Assembly (NCBI GenBank): GCA_026987025.1
Contig: JALSNJ010000039.1
Location: 1 to 64,000 of the forward strand
Source: Candidatus Aminicenantota bacterium
GTDB lineage: Bacteria; Acidobacteriota; Aminicenantia; S016-38
Reading direction: 5' to 3'
DNA length: 64,000 nucleotides
Shown here: one piece after another, positions 1 to 8,329 of the stretch
Layout: every line of letters begins with the position of its first letter
Position numbering within the stretch: the first letter of the stretch is position 1
Translations under genes and position numbers: made by a program
Notes under the pieces: model-generated
The model's input: the letters and a program-made list of their open reading frames with translations, nothing else
Databases searched by the model: none
What the model was told of the DNA's origin: nothing

Positions 1-1331
1 TCCCCTGCTATTTTCCCGTCTATAAAAACCTGCATCAATCCCCTGCCCCCTGAAGACTTTGCCTCCAGCTCCAGGCTTCGGCTGCCCACCGGAGGGGAAA
101 AGTAAAAGGTCCGGGTGCGGGATACGTTGAGAGAAACCGGATTCTTGTGGTAAAAATCAGGAGCCTCGCACCTGCATTCCTCCCCTGTCATATCCTTTAT
201 CCTTTTCAATCTGACCAGAACCTGGGGCGAGCGGCTCACCTTGAGGAGTTCCTCAAGAAGGGAGGAAGCTCTGAGCAAAAGGTTTTCCTGATAATAGTAA
301 TCCACCAGCAAAAGGTTTATCCTGACATAGTCCTCCACTTCACCCTTCTTCACCCACTTAATCCCGGCCCTGAATTCTTCTATTTCCTTCTCCATTTCGT
401 CAAACTCCCTCAATTTGAAGAGAAAAAGCTCCTTCAAATAAAAAGAAGCGAAATCCCTCTTTGAAAAAAATCCCCTTTCCTCCAGCCTGGCCATGAGTTC
501 CTTTATCCTGTCCCTGTCCTGGGAAAGTTTAAGAAATCTCAGGAGGAATCCCCTTTCGCCGGTCTTAAGGGCTCCGTAATAAAGCAGCTTCTCCAAAAAA
601 TTCCAGTAAAACTTCACCTGAAAGCTTTCCCCGGCCAACTTATAGTAAAGTTTTATGCGGTCCATAATGGATAGGGTCCTTTTTATTTCCTCTGGCCCCA
701 TCAAAGAGGGATCCCGATAAGAAGCCTTCTTCAACAACCACCTTTCGTATTCCGTCAACGCCCTCCACCTCCACTGCAGGGGCATACCTTTTCGGTATAT
801 AACCCTGGCCAGGGAAGACATGTAACCTGGTCTGTTTTTGAACACGGAAAAGATGAAATCAAAGTCCCGGCAGAATCTGGACCAGAGCATCAGGATCTCC
901 CTCAGTCGTTTGGAATCCATCCTGTAAAGGGCAAACTTTCCGGCCCTCGCGGCAGCTTTCTTGTCCTGCGGGGTAAGAAAAGGCCAGAGGGTTAAGTAGG
1001 CTTTGAAGGCCTCCCAGGGAATACTTCCCCTGAAGGCCCCCAGGCTCACGGCTCTCCTGAGCTCCACCATGGCCTCAGGGAAGGCCCGGGGATCCCTGGC
1101 AGAATTTTCCATGTATATGGAAGCAAGGAGAAGATGGGTATGGGGATAAAGGGGATTCAACCTCAGGGCCCTCCTGGCCAGGGATAATCTTTTTTCCCCT
1201 TTTGATTTTATGGCTTCCAGGTACTGGGACTTAAAATCCAGAAGGCTCCACCTGGGGATAAAGCAAAGAAGAAACAAAAAAAGGGAGAAAAACAGAAACA
1301 CCCAGGAGAGCTTTTCCCGTCTCCAGATCAC
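1..1331 (-). CDS. Membrane-anchored hypothetical protein at end of polysaccharide operon (3' end outside window)
   Basis: About 443 codons are visible and the frame stays open to the window edge, so the C-terminus is missing. The GTG start at 1331 overlaps the stop of the O-antigen ligase gene in a GTGA and sits just behind an AGGAGG, so it is translationally coupled. The N-terminus has a short basic stretch (IWRREK) followed by one hydrophobic segment at about residues 9-26, so it is likely an inner-membrane anchor. The rest is helical and rich in Arg, Leu and Glu, with TPR-like spacing around residues 45-80 (ARRALRLNP). I do not recognise a family. Its place after wza-wzc-cpsB-wzy suggests a role in polysaccharide assembly or its control; that is inference from position only. 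Confidence 0.75.
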   Translation of the reverse strand, partial: MIWRREKLSWVFLFFSLFLFLLCFIPRWSLLDFKSQYLEAIKSKGEKRLSLARRALRLNPLYPHTHLLLASIYMENSARDPRAFPEAMVELRRAVSLGAFRGSIPWEAFKAYLTLWPFLTPQDKKAAARAGKFALYRMDSKRLREILMLWSRFCRDFDFIFSVFKNRPGYMSSLARVIYRKGMPLQWRWRALTEYERWLLKKASYRDPSLMGPEEIKRTLSIMDRIKLYYKLAGESFQVKFYWNFLEKLLYYGALKTGERGFLLRFLKLSQDRDRIKELMARLEERGFFSKRDFASFYLKELFLFKLREFDEMEKEIEEFRAGIKWVKKGEVEDYVRINLLLVDYYYQENLLLRASSLLEELLKVSRSPQVLVRLKRIKDMTGEECRCEAPDFYHKNPVSLNVSRTRTFYFSPPVGSRSLELEAKSSGGRGLMQVFIDGKIAG

Positions 1332-2632
1332 CTTTGCCTCCTTTTTACCCTTCCTATGGAAGTTGCGGTGGAAAAGGCTACAACGAAGGCTAAAGCCACG
1401 GATGGAATTCTCAGGGGAAAGTCAAAGAAGGAATGAAAGGCCCCTGCCAGAACCCCGGATATAAAACCGGCTCCAATGCACCTCACCAGAGGATACCTCC
1501 TATCTTCCCAGGCCTGAAAACCGGAGAAAAAGGCCAAAATCAATGGAACAAAAAGAAGGGAGGCTCCCAGAAGTCCTCCCTCCGTCAGAAATTCAAGGTA
1601 ATCGTTGTGGGCGTGAGCGATGAGGGAAAGGAAACCGGGCTCCCTGCGGTAGGTTTCTATAAGGTCCGGAAAGGTTCCGAATCCCGACCCCAAAACTGGA
1701 TAATCCTTAAAGGCCTGAAGAGATAGAGCCCAAATTTGTCCTCTATAAAGCTTAAGCCCCTTTCTATAGGTGAAAAGACCTCCCAGGGCCAATACCGATA
1801 GGGTCAGGGAAAGGAGAAATATTCTGTAAGCCCTCCTGTGCCTCGGAATCATCTTCCGACCAACGGTAAGCTGGAAGAAAATCAAAAGGGATATCCCGGT
1901 GGTCACCACCCCGGCCCTGGAATGACTTAAGGCTATGGCCAAAAGTATGGAAAGGGGGGCGAGGAGGAACAAAACCTCTCGGGAGGACAGAACCCGGACG
2001 AGGCTCTCTCTTTTCATCTTATAGTAAATATATCCCAACGAAATTGGAAGGATAATTTCTAAAAGGGCAGAAAAATGATCCGGATTTCTCAAGGTGCCGG
2101 TGGGGAAGGTAGATTCTGATCCCCAGAAAACCAGTACTCTTTTTCTGTGGGCCAAAAATTTCAGAATGGAAAAAAGCGACTCCCAGAGGCCGAGAATTAT
2201 GAAGCTTTTGGTTAGGAAAAGAACCTCCTCCCTTTTCCACTCTCTTCTCCACAAAACCAATCCCAGAAGTATGAAGGAGGAAAATCCCACGAAGTAAAAC
2301 ACAGTTCTGGAAGGGGCCACCGAAAGGGGATGGAAGTTAAAATCCCCCAGGCTCAATGAAAGTATCTTTACCCCCGCAGGTGAAATCAACCTGAGGAGGA
2401 ATTTAGGCAGAGGAACTATCTGAAACGCCATAAATCCCATAAGAAGGAATAGGGGAACCTCCACCCTGTTATCCGAAACCTCTGCCTCTCCTTTAAGGAG
2501 AAGCAGGGAGGCCAGGTTCAACAAGAACAGAAGTAGGAAGAAGCTCCAGCAGAAAACGCACCCCAAGGGCAGGGGAGAAACAATTATCAGGGCTGCGAGT
2601 AAAAATATCCCTGGATTTATGACCTTTTCCAT
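1328..2632 (-). CDS. O-antigen ligase / Wzy-type polymerase family membrane protein
   Basis: A 434-residue polytopic inner-membrane protein with roughly ten or more hydrophobic segments. It carries the family hallmarks: SHSRAG in the middle and, in the long periplasmic loop, the HAHNDYLEFLTEGG type motif (His-Asn-x-Tyr-Leu...Glu-Gly-Gly). Members join or polymerise lipid-linked glycans on the periplasmic face. Sequence alone does not separate a ligase (WaaL) from a polymerase (Wzy). The neighbouring Wza/Wzc/CpsB set fits a Wzy-dependent capsule or exopolysaccharide pathway, which favours a polymerase. It overlaps the upstream cpsB-like gene by 16 nt and the downstream gene by 4 nt. Confidence 0.85.
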   Translation of the reverse strand: MEKVINPGIFLLAALIIVSPLPLGCVFCWSFFLLLFLLNLASLLLLKGEAEVSDNRVEVPLFLLMGFMAFQIVPLPKFLLRLISPAGVKILSLSLGDFNFHPLSVAPSRTVFYFVGFSSFILLGLVLWRREWKREEVLFLTKSFIILGLWESLFSILKFLAHRKRVLVFWGSESTFPTGTLRNPDHFSALLEIILPISLGYIYYKMKRESLVRVLSSREVLFLLAPLSILLAIALSHSRAGVVTTGISLLIFFQLTVGRKMIPRHRRAYRIFLLSLTLSVLALGGLFTYRKGLKLYRGQIWALSLQAFKDYPVLGSGFGTFPDLIETYRREPGFLSLIAHAHNDYLEFLTEGGLLGASLLFVPLILAFFSGFQAWEDRRYPLVRCIGAGFISGVLAGAFHSFFDFPLRIPSVALAFVVAFSTATSIGRVKRRQR

Positions 2633-3348
2633 ATTTCCTCCCCGGCAAGCACAGCAGCAGGCCTTTCTTCAAAAATCTCTCTGAGCTCCTCTTCGCCCAG
2701 AATCCCTTCCAGCTCGCCCTTAGCCTCAGAAATGTAAGGGGGTCTTCCGGAAAGGCCATGAGCATCGGAGGCCACAAGATGACAAAGACCGTCCTTAATA
2801 CAGTTCCTGGAAAACCTCTTAATTTCTTTTCCGTAAACTCCCACCAAACTCTCAGCGTTCACCTGGGCCAGGGCTCCCATGGAAACCATCTCCTCCAGTA
2901 TGGAGGGTCTTGTGAGGATGTAAGAGTACCTCTCAGGGTGGGCTATAATCGGACGCAAGCCCATGTCCTTTATGCTGGAAAGTAGATAATCCCAGTTGGG
3001 ATAGATAAATTGAAAGGGAAACTCCACCAGAAAGTAAGAGGTCTGGGAAAGGCCCAGTTGCCTGCCGAGCTTCTTTATGTCCTCCAGCGTCTCAAGATTA
3101 AGAAATATCTCAAACCCCAGGCAAAGCTCCAGAGGAATTCCTGCCTTCTCAAGACTTTCCTTCACTCTCAGGAAACCCTCTTTAATCTCCTCCAACGAGG
3201 AATACCGGCTCAGCCTGCCCCAGTGGGGAGTGGCTGCGGCCTTCCTTACTCCCTGGGACACAAGTTCTTCTGCCAGCCTCAAGCTTTCGTCCAGGGTCCG
3301 GGGACCGTCATCAACCCCCGGTAGAATGTGTAGATGAATATCCACCAT
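2617..3348 (-). CDS. CpsB/YwqE-type PHP-family tyrosine-protein phosphatase
   Basis: A 243-residue protein starting MVDIHLHILPGVDDGP, the metal-binding N-terminus of the PHP phosphatases that remove phosphate from bacterial tyrosine kinases of the Wzc/CpsD type. Further PHP metal ligands are visible in TPHW, IIAHPERY and VASDAHG. The family is manganese dependent and cytoplasmic. I prefer the ATG at 3348 because family members begin with M-[IV]-D-I-H; an in-frame ATG five codons upstream (3363) is also possible. The gene overlaps the end of the tyrosine-kinase gene, as expected for a kinase/phosphatase pair that cycles phosphorylation during polymer export. Confidence 0.88.
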   Translation of the reverse strand: MVDIHLHILPGVDDGPRTLDESLRLAEELVSQGVRKAAATPHWGRLSRYSSLEEIKEGFLRVKESLEKAGIPLELCLGFEIFLNLETLEDIKKLGRQLGLSQTSYFLVEFPFQFIYPNWDYLLSSIKDMGLRPIIAHPERYSYILTRPSILEEMVSMGALAQVNAESLVGVYGKEIKRFSRNCIKDGLCHLVASDAHGLSGRPPYISEAKGELEGILGEEELREIFEERPAAVLAGEEIWKRS

Positions 3349-5446
3349 AGCCGTAGTATTCATAACCGTATTTTCTATAGCCAGACCCCTTGAATCCCAT
3401 TCTGTTCAGTATAAGGCCCAGTGGTACGATACCGTTCTTTTTGAGCATGGAAAGGGAGTTCATCACATCCTTCCTGGAGGTTTTCCCCGCCCATATAACG
3501 AGGACCGTTTTGTGGGCCAGGCGGGAGAGTATTATGGGATCGGATATCCCGATGAGCGGAGGAGTATCTATGATTATATGGCGAAAGCTCCTGCTGAGCT
3601 TCTCCAGAAGGTCCGGCATGGCATCTGAGGAAAGGAGCTCCACGGGGGTGGGGGGATAAGGTCCAGAAGGAAGGAGGTAAAGGTTGGAGTGCCTGGTGGG
3701 CCTTATGGCCTTTTCTATGGGCAACCTTCCGGCAAGCACCGTGGAAAGCCCCCTTTCGTTGGAATATCCGAAAACCTCGTGCAGGCTTCCCCTCCGCAGG
3801 TCACCGTCCATTAGAAGGGTCCTTCTTCCCAGCCCGGCCATGGATATGGCGATGTGGTAGGCCAGGGTGGTCTTTCCCTCCCCCGGCTGAGAGCTGGTTA
3901 TGGCTATGATTCCGGGCGGCTTCTGGGGAGAAGATAGAAGAATAGAGGTTGTTATGGTCTTCACCATCTCAAAGAACACCGAGGAAGAATAAAGGCTTTC
4001 CGGAAGGGTCTCTTCTCCTGGTTGACCGTCTTCTGGTTGACCGTTGAGATTATCCATATTGGGTGTAACCCCTAAAACCGGGAGTTTAAAAATCCTTTCG
4101 GCTTCGTCGGCTTCCTTTATGGAGGTATCCGTGGCCTCCACCACTAAGGCAAGGAGAACCCCTCCGAAAAGACCCACCAGGAGGGAAAGGAGAAGGTTCA
4201 TCTTTTTGTTGGGGCTGGCAGGGTAAAGGGGGACTTCCGCCCTATCCACCACCTTTATACTGCTGGTCCTCATGCCCTCAAGGTTGGCGGAAAGTATTGA
4301 CTCCTTTTGTTTCTTGGTAAGATGGGCAAGGAGTTCCCTCAGGTTCTTGATCTCTATTTTAAGGCTACTGTAATAAATCCCGCTTCGGTTGGCGGAGGCT
4401 ATTTGCTTTTTCTGCTCTTCCACCAGTTTTCTCAGGGATTCTTCGCTCTTCAGAGCCGCCAAATACTTGGCCCTGGCGTTTTTAAGTTCCTCTTCCCCCA
4501 GGGCCCTGGTTTCTTTTTCTATCCTTGCCTTCAAAGCCTCCATTCTTGAGCGCAGGCTCTTCATTTCCGGATAATCGGGTTTGAAAATGGCGGCTTTCTG
4601 CTTGTACTGGGCTTCCAGCTTTGAGTATTCTGCTTTAAGGGACATGATCAGGGGATTCTTTACCACATTGGGAAATTGGTCAAAACTTTTGGCTAAAAGT
4701 TCCCTGTATCGCGCTTCTAAGTTCACGCGATTTATCTGGGCCTGGGTGTAGGCCCTGTTTAATTGGGCGAACTTCTGAATTATGGTGCTTTGTTTATCGG
4801 TTACATAGTAAATATCCTTCCTCTGGCTGTATTTCTGAAGTTCCTTCTCCTTTTCCGCCAGGGCTTTTCTTAGTTTTTCTATTTGCTTTGTTAAATATTC
4901 CGAAGCCCTCTTGGCTGATTCCCCCTTCAGCTCCACTGTAAATTTGATGAACTCATCGACAAAGGCATTGGCTATCCTGGCAGCCCGCTTGGGGTTTGTG
5001 TCCCTGTACCTCACCTCCACCAGCCTGGTGTTTTCTATGGGAACAACCTTAAGATGAGAAAGCAGGGATCCTACCAGGCTGGAGAGCCTGAGCTCCCTTT
5101 CTCTTTCAGGAAGGTCAGAGGGGATGGAGGCATCCAGCTTTAACCTCTTTACCACCCGCCGGCCCAGACTTCTGCTGTGGAGCATGCGGACATAGGAATT
5201 GAATTTCTGATCCCACCTTCCGGTCTCCACCGTAAATAGATCCTTAAACAGCAGGACATTGGACTCTCTTTCTATAAGAATGGTGGACTTGGCCTCGTAA
5301 ATTGGGGGCTTCATAAGGGTAAGCCCCATTATTACCACCAGGCTCAGGATGAGGAAGTAAAAAATTATGTTTTTCCTCCGGCGCAGGACGCTTAAAACCT
5401 CGGCGAGGCTAAATTCCTCGTAAAATCCTTCCCTTTCTTCTTCCAT
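3311..5446 (-). CDS. wzc: Wzc-type polysaccharide co-polymerase with C-terminal tyrosine kinase
   Basis: A 711-residue fusion of a Wzz/GumC chain-length domain and a cytoplasmic BY-kinase. A first transmembrane helix follows an acidic N-terminus and a second lies after a long periplasmic coiled-coil region rich in Lys, Glu and Ala. The kinase part has Walker A PGEGKTT, Walker A' LLMDGD and Walker B IIIDTPP. The last about 25 residues form a tyrosine cluster (seven Tyr in GYRKYGYEYYGYGGY), the autophosphorylated tail of this family. I chose the ATG at 5446, ten nt past the wza stop and preceded by AAGGGG, over an in-frame ATG at 5479 inside wza. It controls chain length and works with Wza and the CpsB-type phosphatase next door. 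Confidence 0.92.
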   Translation of the reverse strand: MEEEREGFYEEFSLAEVLSVLRRRKNIIFYFLILSLVVIMGLTLMKPPIYEAKSTILIERESNVLLFKDLFTVETGRWDQKFNSYVRMLHSRSLGRRVVKRLKLDASIPSDLPERERELRLSSLVGSLLSHLKVVPIENTRLVEVRYRDTNPKRAARIANAFVDEFIKFTVELKGESAKRASEYLTKQIEKLRKALAEKEKELQKYSQRKDIYYVTDKQSTIIQKFAQLNRAYTQAQINRVNLEARYRELLAKSFDQFPNVVKNPLIMSLKAEYSKLEAQYKQKAAIFKPDYPEMKSLRSRMEALKARIEKETRALGEEELKNARAKYLAALKSEESLRKLVEEQKKQIASANRSGIYYSSLKIEIKNLRELLAHLTKKQKESILSANLEGMRTSSIKVVDRAEVPLYPASPNKKMNLLLSLLVGLFGGVLLALVVEATDTSIKEADEAERIFKLPVLGVTPNMDNLNGQPEDGQPGEETLPESLYSSSVFFEMVKTITTSILLSSPQKPPGIIAITSSQPGEGKTTLAYHIAISMAGLGRRTLLMDGDLRRGSLHEVFGYSNERGLSTVLAGRLPIEKAIRPTRHSNLYLLPSGPYPPTPVELLSSDAMPDLLEKLSRSFRHIIIDTPPLIGISDPIILSRLAHKTVLVIWAGKTSRKDVMNSLSMLKKNGIVPLGLILNRMGFKGSGYRKYGYEYYGYGGYSSTHSTGG

Positions 5447-5456
5447 GCCAGACCCC

Positions 5457-6275
5457 TTATAAAAGGCTTTCAGGAACATATATTATGTCATAGGGTTTAA
5501 GCTCTATGTTGGGCTTTTTGCCCTTGAGAATATCCTTTACATTCACCTTAATTATCTCTTCCCTCGCCCCACTCCTCCTTCTAATTATCACCGAGGTTCT
5601 CTTGGCCCTTTCGGTAAAGCCTCCCGCCTTGGCTATGGCCTGCAGCACCGTAGCCCCATAGCCCATGGGAAGCTCCACCACCCCTGGCTTTCTTACCTGA
5701 CCGAAAACATATACTTCCATGGATATTTCACCGGGAATGTTAATTACATCGCCGGGGAATATCTCCACATTGAAGTCACCCCTCCCTTCAAAAAGCAAGG
5801 GGATTATGGGAACCACTATGGTCTTCTGCTTCCCCTCCCTCTCCCGCAGGATTATTATCCTATCCTGGGCCCTGGAGGTTATCCCTCCGGCCTGGGCTAT
5901 AAGCTGAATGAGGGTGGTTTTTCCCACGATTTCGTAAGCCCCCGGCTTTTTCACAGCTCCCATTATCATGGCGGTACGGCTTCTGTATTCCTTTATGAAA
6001 ACAGTAACCTGAGGGTTTTTCACATATTTTTCGGCCAGAAGGGTTGAAATCCTTTCCTCAAGCTGATATCGGGTGAGGCCTTCCACCTTTATCTTACCTA
6101 TCAGGGGTAAGGTTATGGTGCCATCCTCCCCCACCCTCACGGTGGTGTTCAGCTCCGGCACCTTGAAAACCCTTATGACCAGAAGGTCCTTGGGCCCTAT
6201 TTTATATTCATAAAGTTCTGCCGAAAGCAAAAAAGAGCTCAACAAACCCAGGACAAGCACAATTTTAAATCTCAT
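5457..6275 (-). CDS. wza: Wza-type polysaccharide export protein (poly_export + SLBB domains)
   Basis: A 272-residue secreted protein with a signal peptide (residues 1-20, ending near LLSAEL) that has no lipobox cysteine, unlike enterobacterial Wza. A poly_export domain (YKIGPKDLLVIRV... through NPQVTVFI) is followed by two SLBB units (GAVKKPGAYEI and GQVRKPGVVEL). The family forms the outer-membrane/periplasmic export channel for capsule or exopolysaccharide. The ATG at 6275 has an AGGGG nine nt upstream; two in-frame TTG codons just before it are less likely. The gene overlaps the upstream barrel gene by 11 nt. The long C-terminal amphipathic helix of E. coli Wza seems absent, so the neighbouring barrel protein may supply the outer-membrane pore; that is inference. 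Confidence 0.88.
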   Translation of the reverse strand: MRFKIVLVLGLLSSFLLSAELYEYKIGPKDLLVIRVFKVPELNTTVRVGEDGTITLPLIGKIKVEGLTRYQLEERISTLLAEKYVKNPQVTVFIKEYRSRTAMIMGAVKKPGAYEIVGKTTLIQLIAQAGGITSRAQDRIIILREREGKQKTIVVPIIPLLFEGRGDFNVEIFPGDVINIPGEISMEVYVFGQVRKPGVVELPMGYGATVLQAIAKAGGFTERAKRTSVIIRRRSGAREEIIKVNVKDILKGKKPNIELKPYDIIYVPESLL

Positions 6276-7449
6276 AAACAACAACCCCTCCTATGGTTTT
6301 TATCAGCCTGCTCCATCCGCCAACGCTGGATGTAGCCCTCAACCAGAAGTACTGAACCCCTAAGAAGCCCTTTGGGCTTACCCTGAACAAAAATTGTACA
6401 CCATAGTTCCTAACCTCATCAATTCTACTGGAGAAGAGGAAAAGAAGCTCCCCCCGGGAATACCAGCCCTGAAGGCGGAAATTGTCCCTTACAAGCTTCA
6501 TTCCCCCTCCTGCTCTCAGGTTTTTTACCCTGACCACATCAGCCACAAATACCGAGTAAATCCAATCCAGATTATAGCTAAGAGAGAAAAGGAGGGTCCC
6601 CAGTTCAACCGAAAGGTTTCCCCGGCCCTTCAGCCCCTGAAAGCGGAATCCTCCTTCTTTTTTTAAAGAGCTCAGCTGCTTGAACCCCAAGGAAAAAGAA
6701 CCCTTCACCCTGGAAATCTCCGGAAAAATAATCCCTACTTCTCCCCACTGATGAAGGGCATTCCTTTCCTCATTCCATTTAAAAAGGGAACGCCGGTAGC
6801 CCATGGAAAAAACCAGCCGGGTAGCAGAAAAAATTCTCCTTCGCAGGCGCAGGATATAGGTGTATTCGGTCCTGTCCGCCGAAAAGGCGGGCAAACCTCC
6901 GGAAATTTGGATGTAACTGTATTCATCCCTCCTTCCCACAACTTCCAAGGAAAGAGGGTGTTCAGGGGATATATCCACTGAGAACAGATGGGTCTTTCTG
7001 CGAGAGGCAACCCTGGGACCCAGTTCAAAGGAGGGTCTTGCCTTTTCCTTGCTATCGGAATAGCTAAAATAAAAGTTAAATTTCCAGATCCTGAGTCCAA
7101 TCTCCCCGGTTATTTCTCTGTTAAGGAAATTTTCCTGAGGATGGTGCAGGAAAATAAGATAGTGGGGGGAGAATGTGGAAGAAAGGTAAAACCCAGGCCT
7201 TAAAAGGGAAAGCCTGCCGCCCAGCCCCCCGTCGAAAACCCAATCCCCCTCTCCCGGGCTTCCTAAGGAAAATATGTTGAAATCGTAGCCCAGGGTTTTA
7301 ACGATGGGGAAAATCCTCACATACAGGGAGCCTTTCTGCCAGAGCGCCTCGTTCTGGATTTTAATCTTTTCCCTCTCCACGCTCTTGGCCGTTAAAAAGA
7401 AAAGGGAAACCGCTAAAAAAAACAGGGAATAAATCCCCTTATTTAACAG
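6265..7449 (-). CDS. Probable outer-membrane beta-barrel protein of the polysaccharide operon
   Basis: The protein is dominated by alternating hydrophobic/polar strands ending in aromatic residues (FYFSYSDS, FLSMGYRRSLF, GVQYFWLRA), typical of an outer-membrane barrel. The first standard start (GTG 7380) leaves it without a signal peptide. Reading upstream in the same frame gives a good one: after a CTG codon at 7449 come LNKGIYSLFFLAVSLFFLTAKS, with GAGGAAGAGG six nt before the CTG. I therefore extend the gene to 7449 (394 residues), overlapping the previous stop. No named family is recognised. Position just upstream of wza suggests a polysaccharide-export or secretin-like outer-membrane partner, by context only. 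Confidence 0.65.
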   Translation of the reverse strand: MLNKGIYSLFFLAVSLFFLTAKSVEREKIKIQNEALWQKGSLYVRIFPIVKTLGYDFNIFSLGSPGEGDWVFDGGLGGRLSLLRPGFYLSSTFSPHYLIFLHHPQENFLNREITGEIGLRIWKFNFYFSYSDSKEKARPSFELGPRVASRRKTHLFSVDISPEHPLSLEVVGRRDEYSYIQISGGLPAFSADRTEYTYILRLRRRIFSATRLVFSMGYRRSLFKWNEERNALHQWGEVGIIFPEISRVKGSFSLGFKQLSSLKKEGGFRFQGLKGRGNLSVELGTLLFSLSYNLDWIYSVFVADVVRVKNLRAGGGMKLVRDNFRLQGWYSRGELLFLFSSRIDEVRNYGVQFLFRVSPKGFLGVQYFWLRATSSVGGWSRLIKTIGGVVVYEI

Positions 7450-7891
7450 GGCTAACCTCTTCCTCTTTTTTTGTGAATTGATAAATGTAAACTAAAGCCG
7501 AGCCGCCCAGGGTCAGCAAAGCTATCTTCTCCTTCCCCGGCTTGAGGGCAAAGGACAAAATTAGTACCCCACCCTCCACGCTCAGCTTACCCTTTCCCGT
7601 GAGCTTCCCTGGCCTGGTAAAAATAGCCCTGTATTCCTCCCCTCTGTATATCAGAGAAACCCGGTATTTTCCCCTGGGAACATTTTTGATCATGTAGCTT
7701 CCATCTTCTCCGGTAGGAGAGGAAAGTACAATCCTTCCGGTATCTGAAGTGAGCTTAACCACCACGCCCTTGACGGGGTTCTTCCTTTCTGGCCTTTCAA
7801 ATACATAGCCGAGAAGGGTTGCCCCGGAGTCCGCAAAAAGAAAGGCAGATGCCACGAAAAGCAAAAGGGTTTTCTTCAATGTTAACTTCAT
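7439..7891 (-). CDS. Small secreted protein with carboxypeptidase regulatory-like domain
   Basis: A 150-residue protein and the first gene of the polysaccharide operon. It has a clear signal peptide (MKLTLKKTLLLFVASAFLFA), then a beta-sandwich of the carboxypeptidase regulatory-like/SpaA type (GYVFE...NPVKGVVVKL...GEDGSYMIKNVPRGKYRVSL). Near the C-terminus is a hydrophobic stretch (IALLTLGGSALVYIYQF) that could be a membrane anchor, followed by a charged tail. GGAGGT lies 6 nt before the ATG. The domain usually serves binding or assembly rather than catalysis. The specific function is unknown. Confidence 0.72.
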   Translation of the reverse strand: MKLTLKKTLLLFVASAFLFADSGATLLGYVFERPERKNPVKGVVVKLTSDTGRIVLSSPTGEDGSYMIKNVPRGKYRVSLIYRGEEYRAIFTRPGKLTGKGKLSVEGGVLILSFALKPGKEKIALLTLGGSALVYIYQFTKKEEEVSPVK

Positions 7892-7928
7892 TTAAGTACC
7901 TCCGACTCGCTATGATCTAACAATTCAT

Positions 7929-7957
7929 ATTATAATCCCTTCAGAATGGGGTTTCAA
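7929..7957 (-). promoter_or_regulatory. Sigma-70-type promoter of the polysaccharide operon
   Basis: On the minus strand TTGAAA (7952-7957) is followed by a 17-nt spacer and TATAAT (7929-7934), a near-perfect housekeeping promoter. Transcription would start near 7922, about 30 nt ahead of the first gene, whose leader has a GGAGGT. The same TTGAAA-N17-TATAAT layout recurs before dnaK. Confidence 0.85.
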
Positions 7958-8305
7958 GAAATGAGAAAATTTATTTTAACTGGAATCCTCCTTTTAGCAG
8001 GGTGTCAGCCCAGGACAACCCCTCCGGTTTACACGGACCTTTCCGTCCATTATGGAAGGGCACCCTTGGAAGTAGTGGGATATGTTTTCTTTTACGAGCC
8101 TTACAGGTGCGCCGATATAACCTGGCAATACTGGTATTCCGGTTTTTCCATGGACAAAAACGAGGCCAAGGAAAGGGTCTGCGGGAAAAAGGCCGTAACC
8201 CACGAGTTTATTTTCACTGTACCCGGGAATGTCAATGTCCAGATAATAGTAAAATACGATGGTAAAACCTACCAGCGAAGATTCAGGGTAAAGGTGAGCG
8301 AATAG
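7946..8305 (+). CDS. Small outer-membrane or periplasmic lipoprotein, hypothetical
   Basis: A 119-residue protein with a type II signal peptide: the hydrophobic segment ILTGILLLAGC ends in a lipobox whose Cys would be lipidated. The mature part is short, beta-rich and PKD-like (YGRAPLEVVGYVFF...VNVQIIVKYDGKTYQRRFRVKV), with two further cysteines that may form a disulfide. It is transcribed divergently from the polysaccharide operon. A TATAAT at 7931-7936 lies 9 nt before the ATG with no Shine-Dalgarno between, so the mRNA may be near-leaderless; the ATG five codons in (7961) is an alternative start. No family recognised. Confidence 0.7.
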   Translation: MGFQEMRKFILTGILLLAGCQPRTTPPVYTDLSVHYGRAPLEVVGYVFFYEPYRCADITWQYWYSGFSMDKNEAKERVCGKKAVTHEFIFTVPGNVNVQIIVKYDGKTYQRRFRVKVSE

Positions 8306-8329
8306 GGGGCCGAAGCCCCCTTCCCTTTA
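8305..8329. terminator. Hairpin between lipoprotein gene and dnaK
   Basis: GGGGGC (8305-8310), loop CGAA, GCCCCC (8315-8320), then TTCCCTTT. The stem is perfect and sits between the convergent lipoprotein and dnaK stops, so it can end transcription from both sides. The T-tract on either strand is imperfect. Confidence 0.7.

Noticed and set aside
1260-1331. Possible frameshift near the start of the first minus-strand gene
   Set aside because: An apparent frame change came from miscounting a run of seven T; with the right count the GTG at 1331 leads straight into the long frame.
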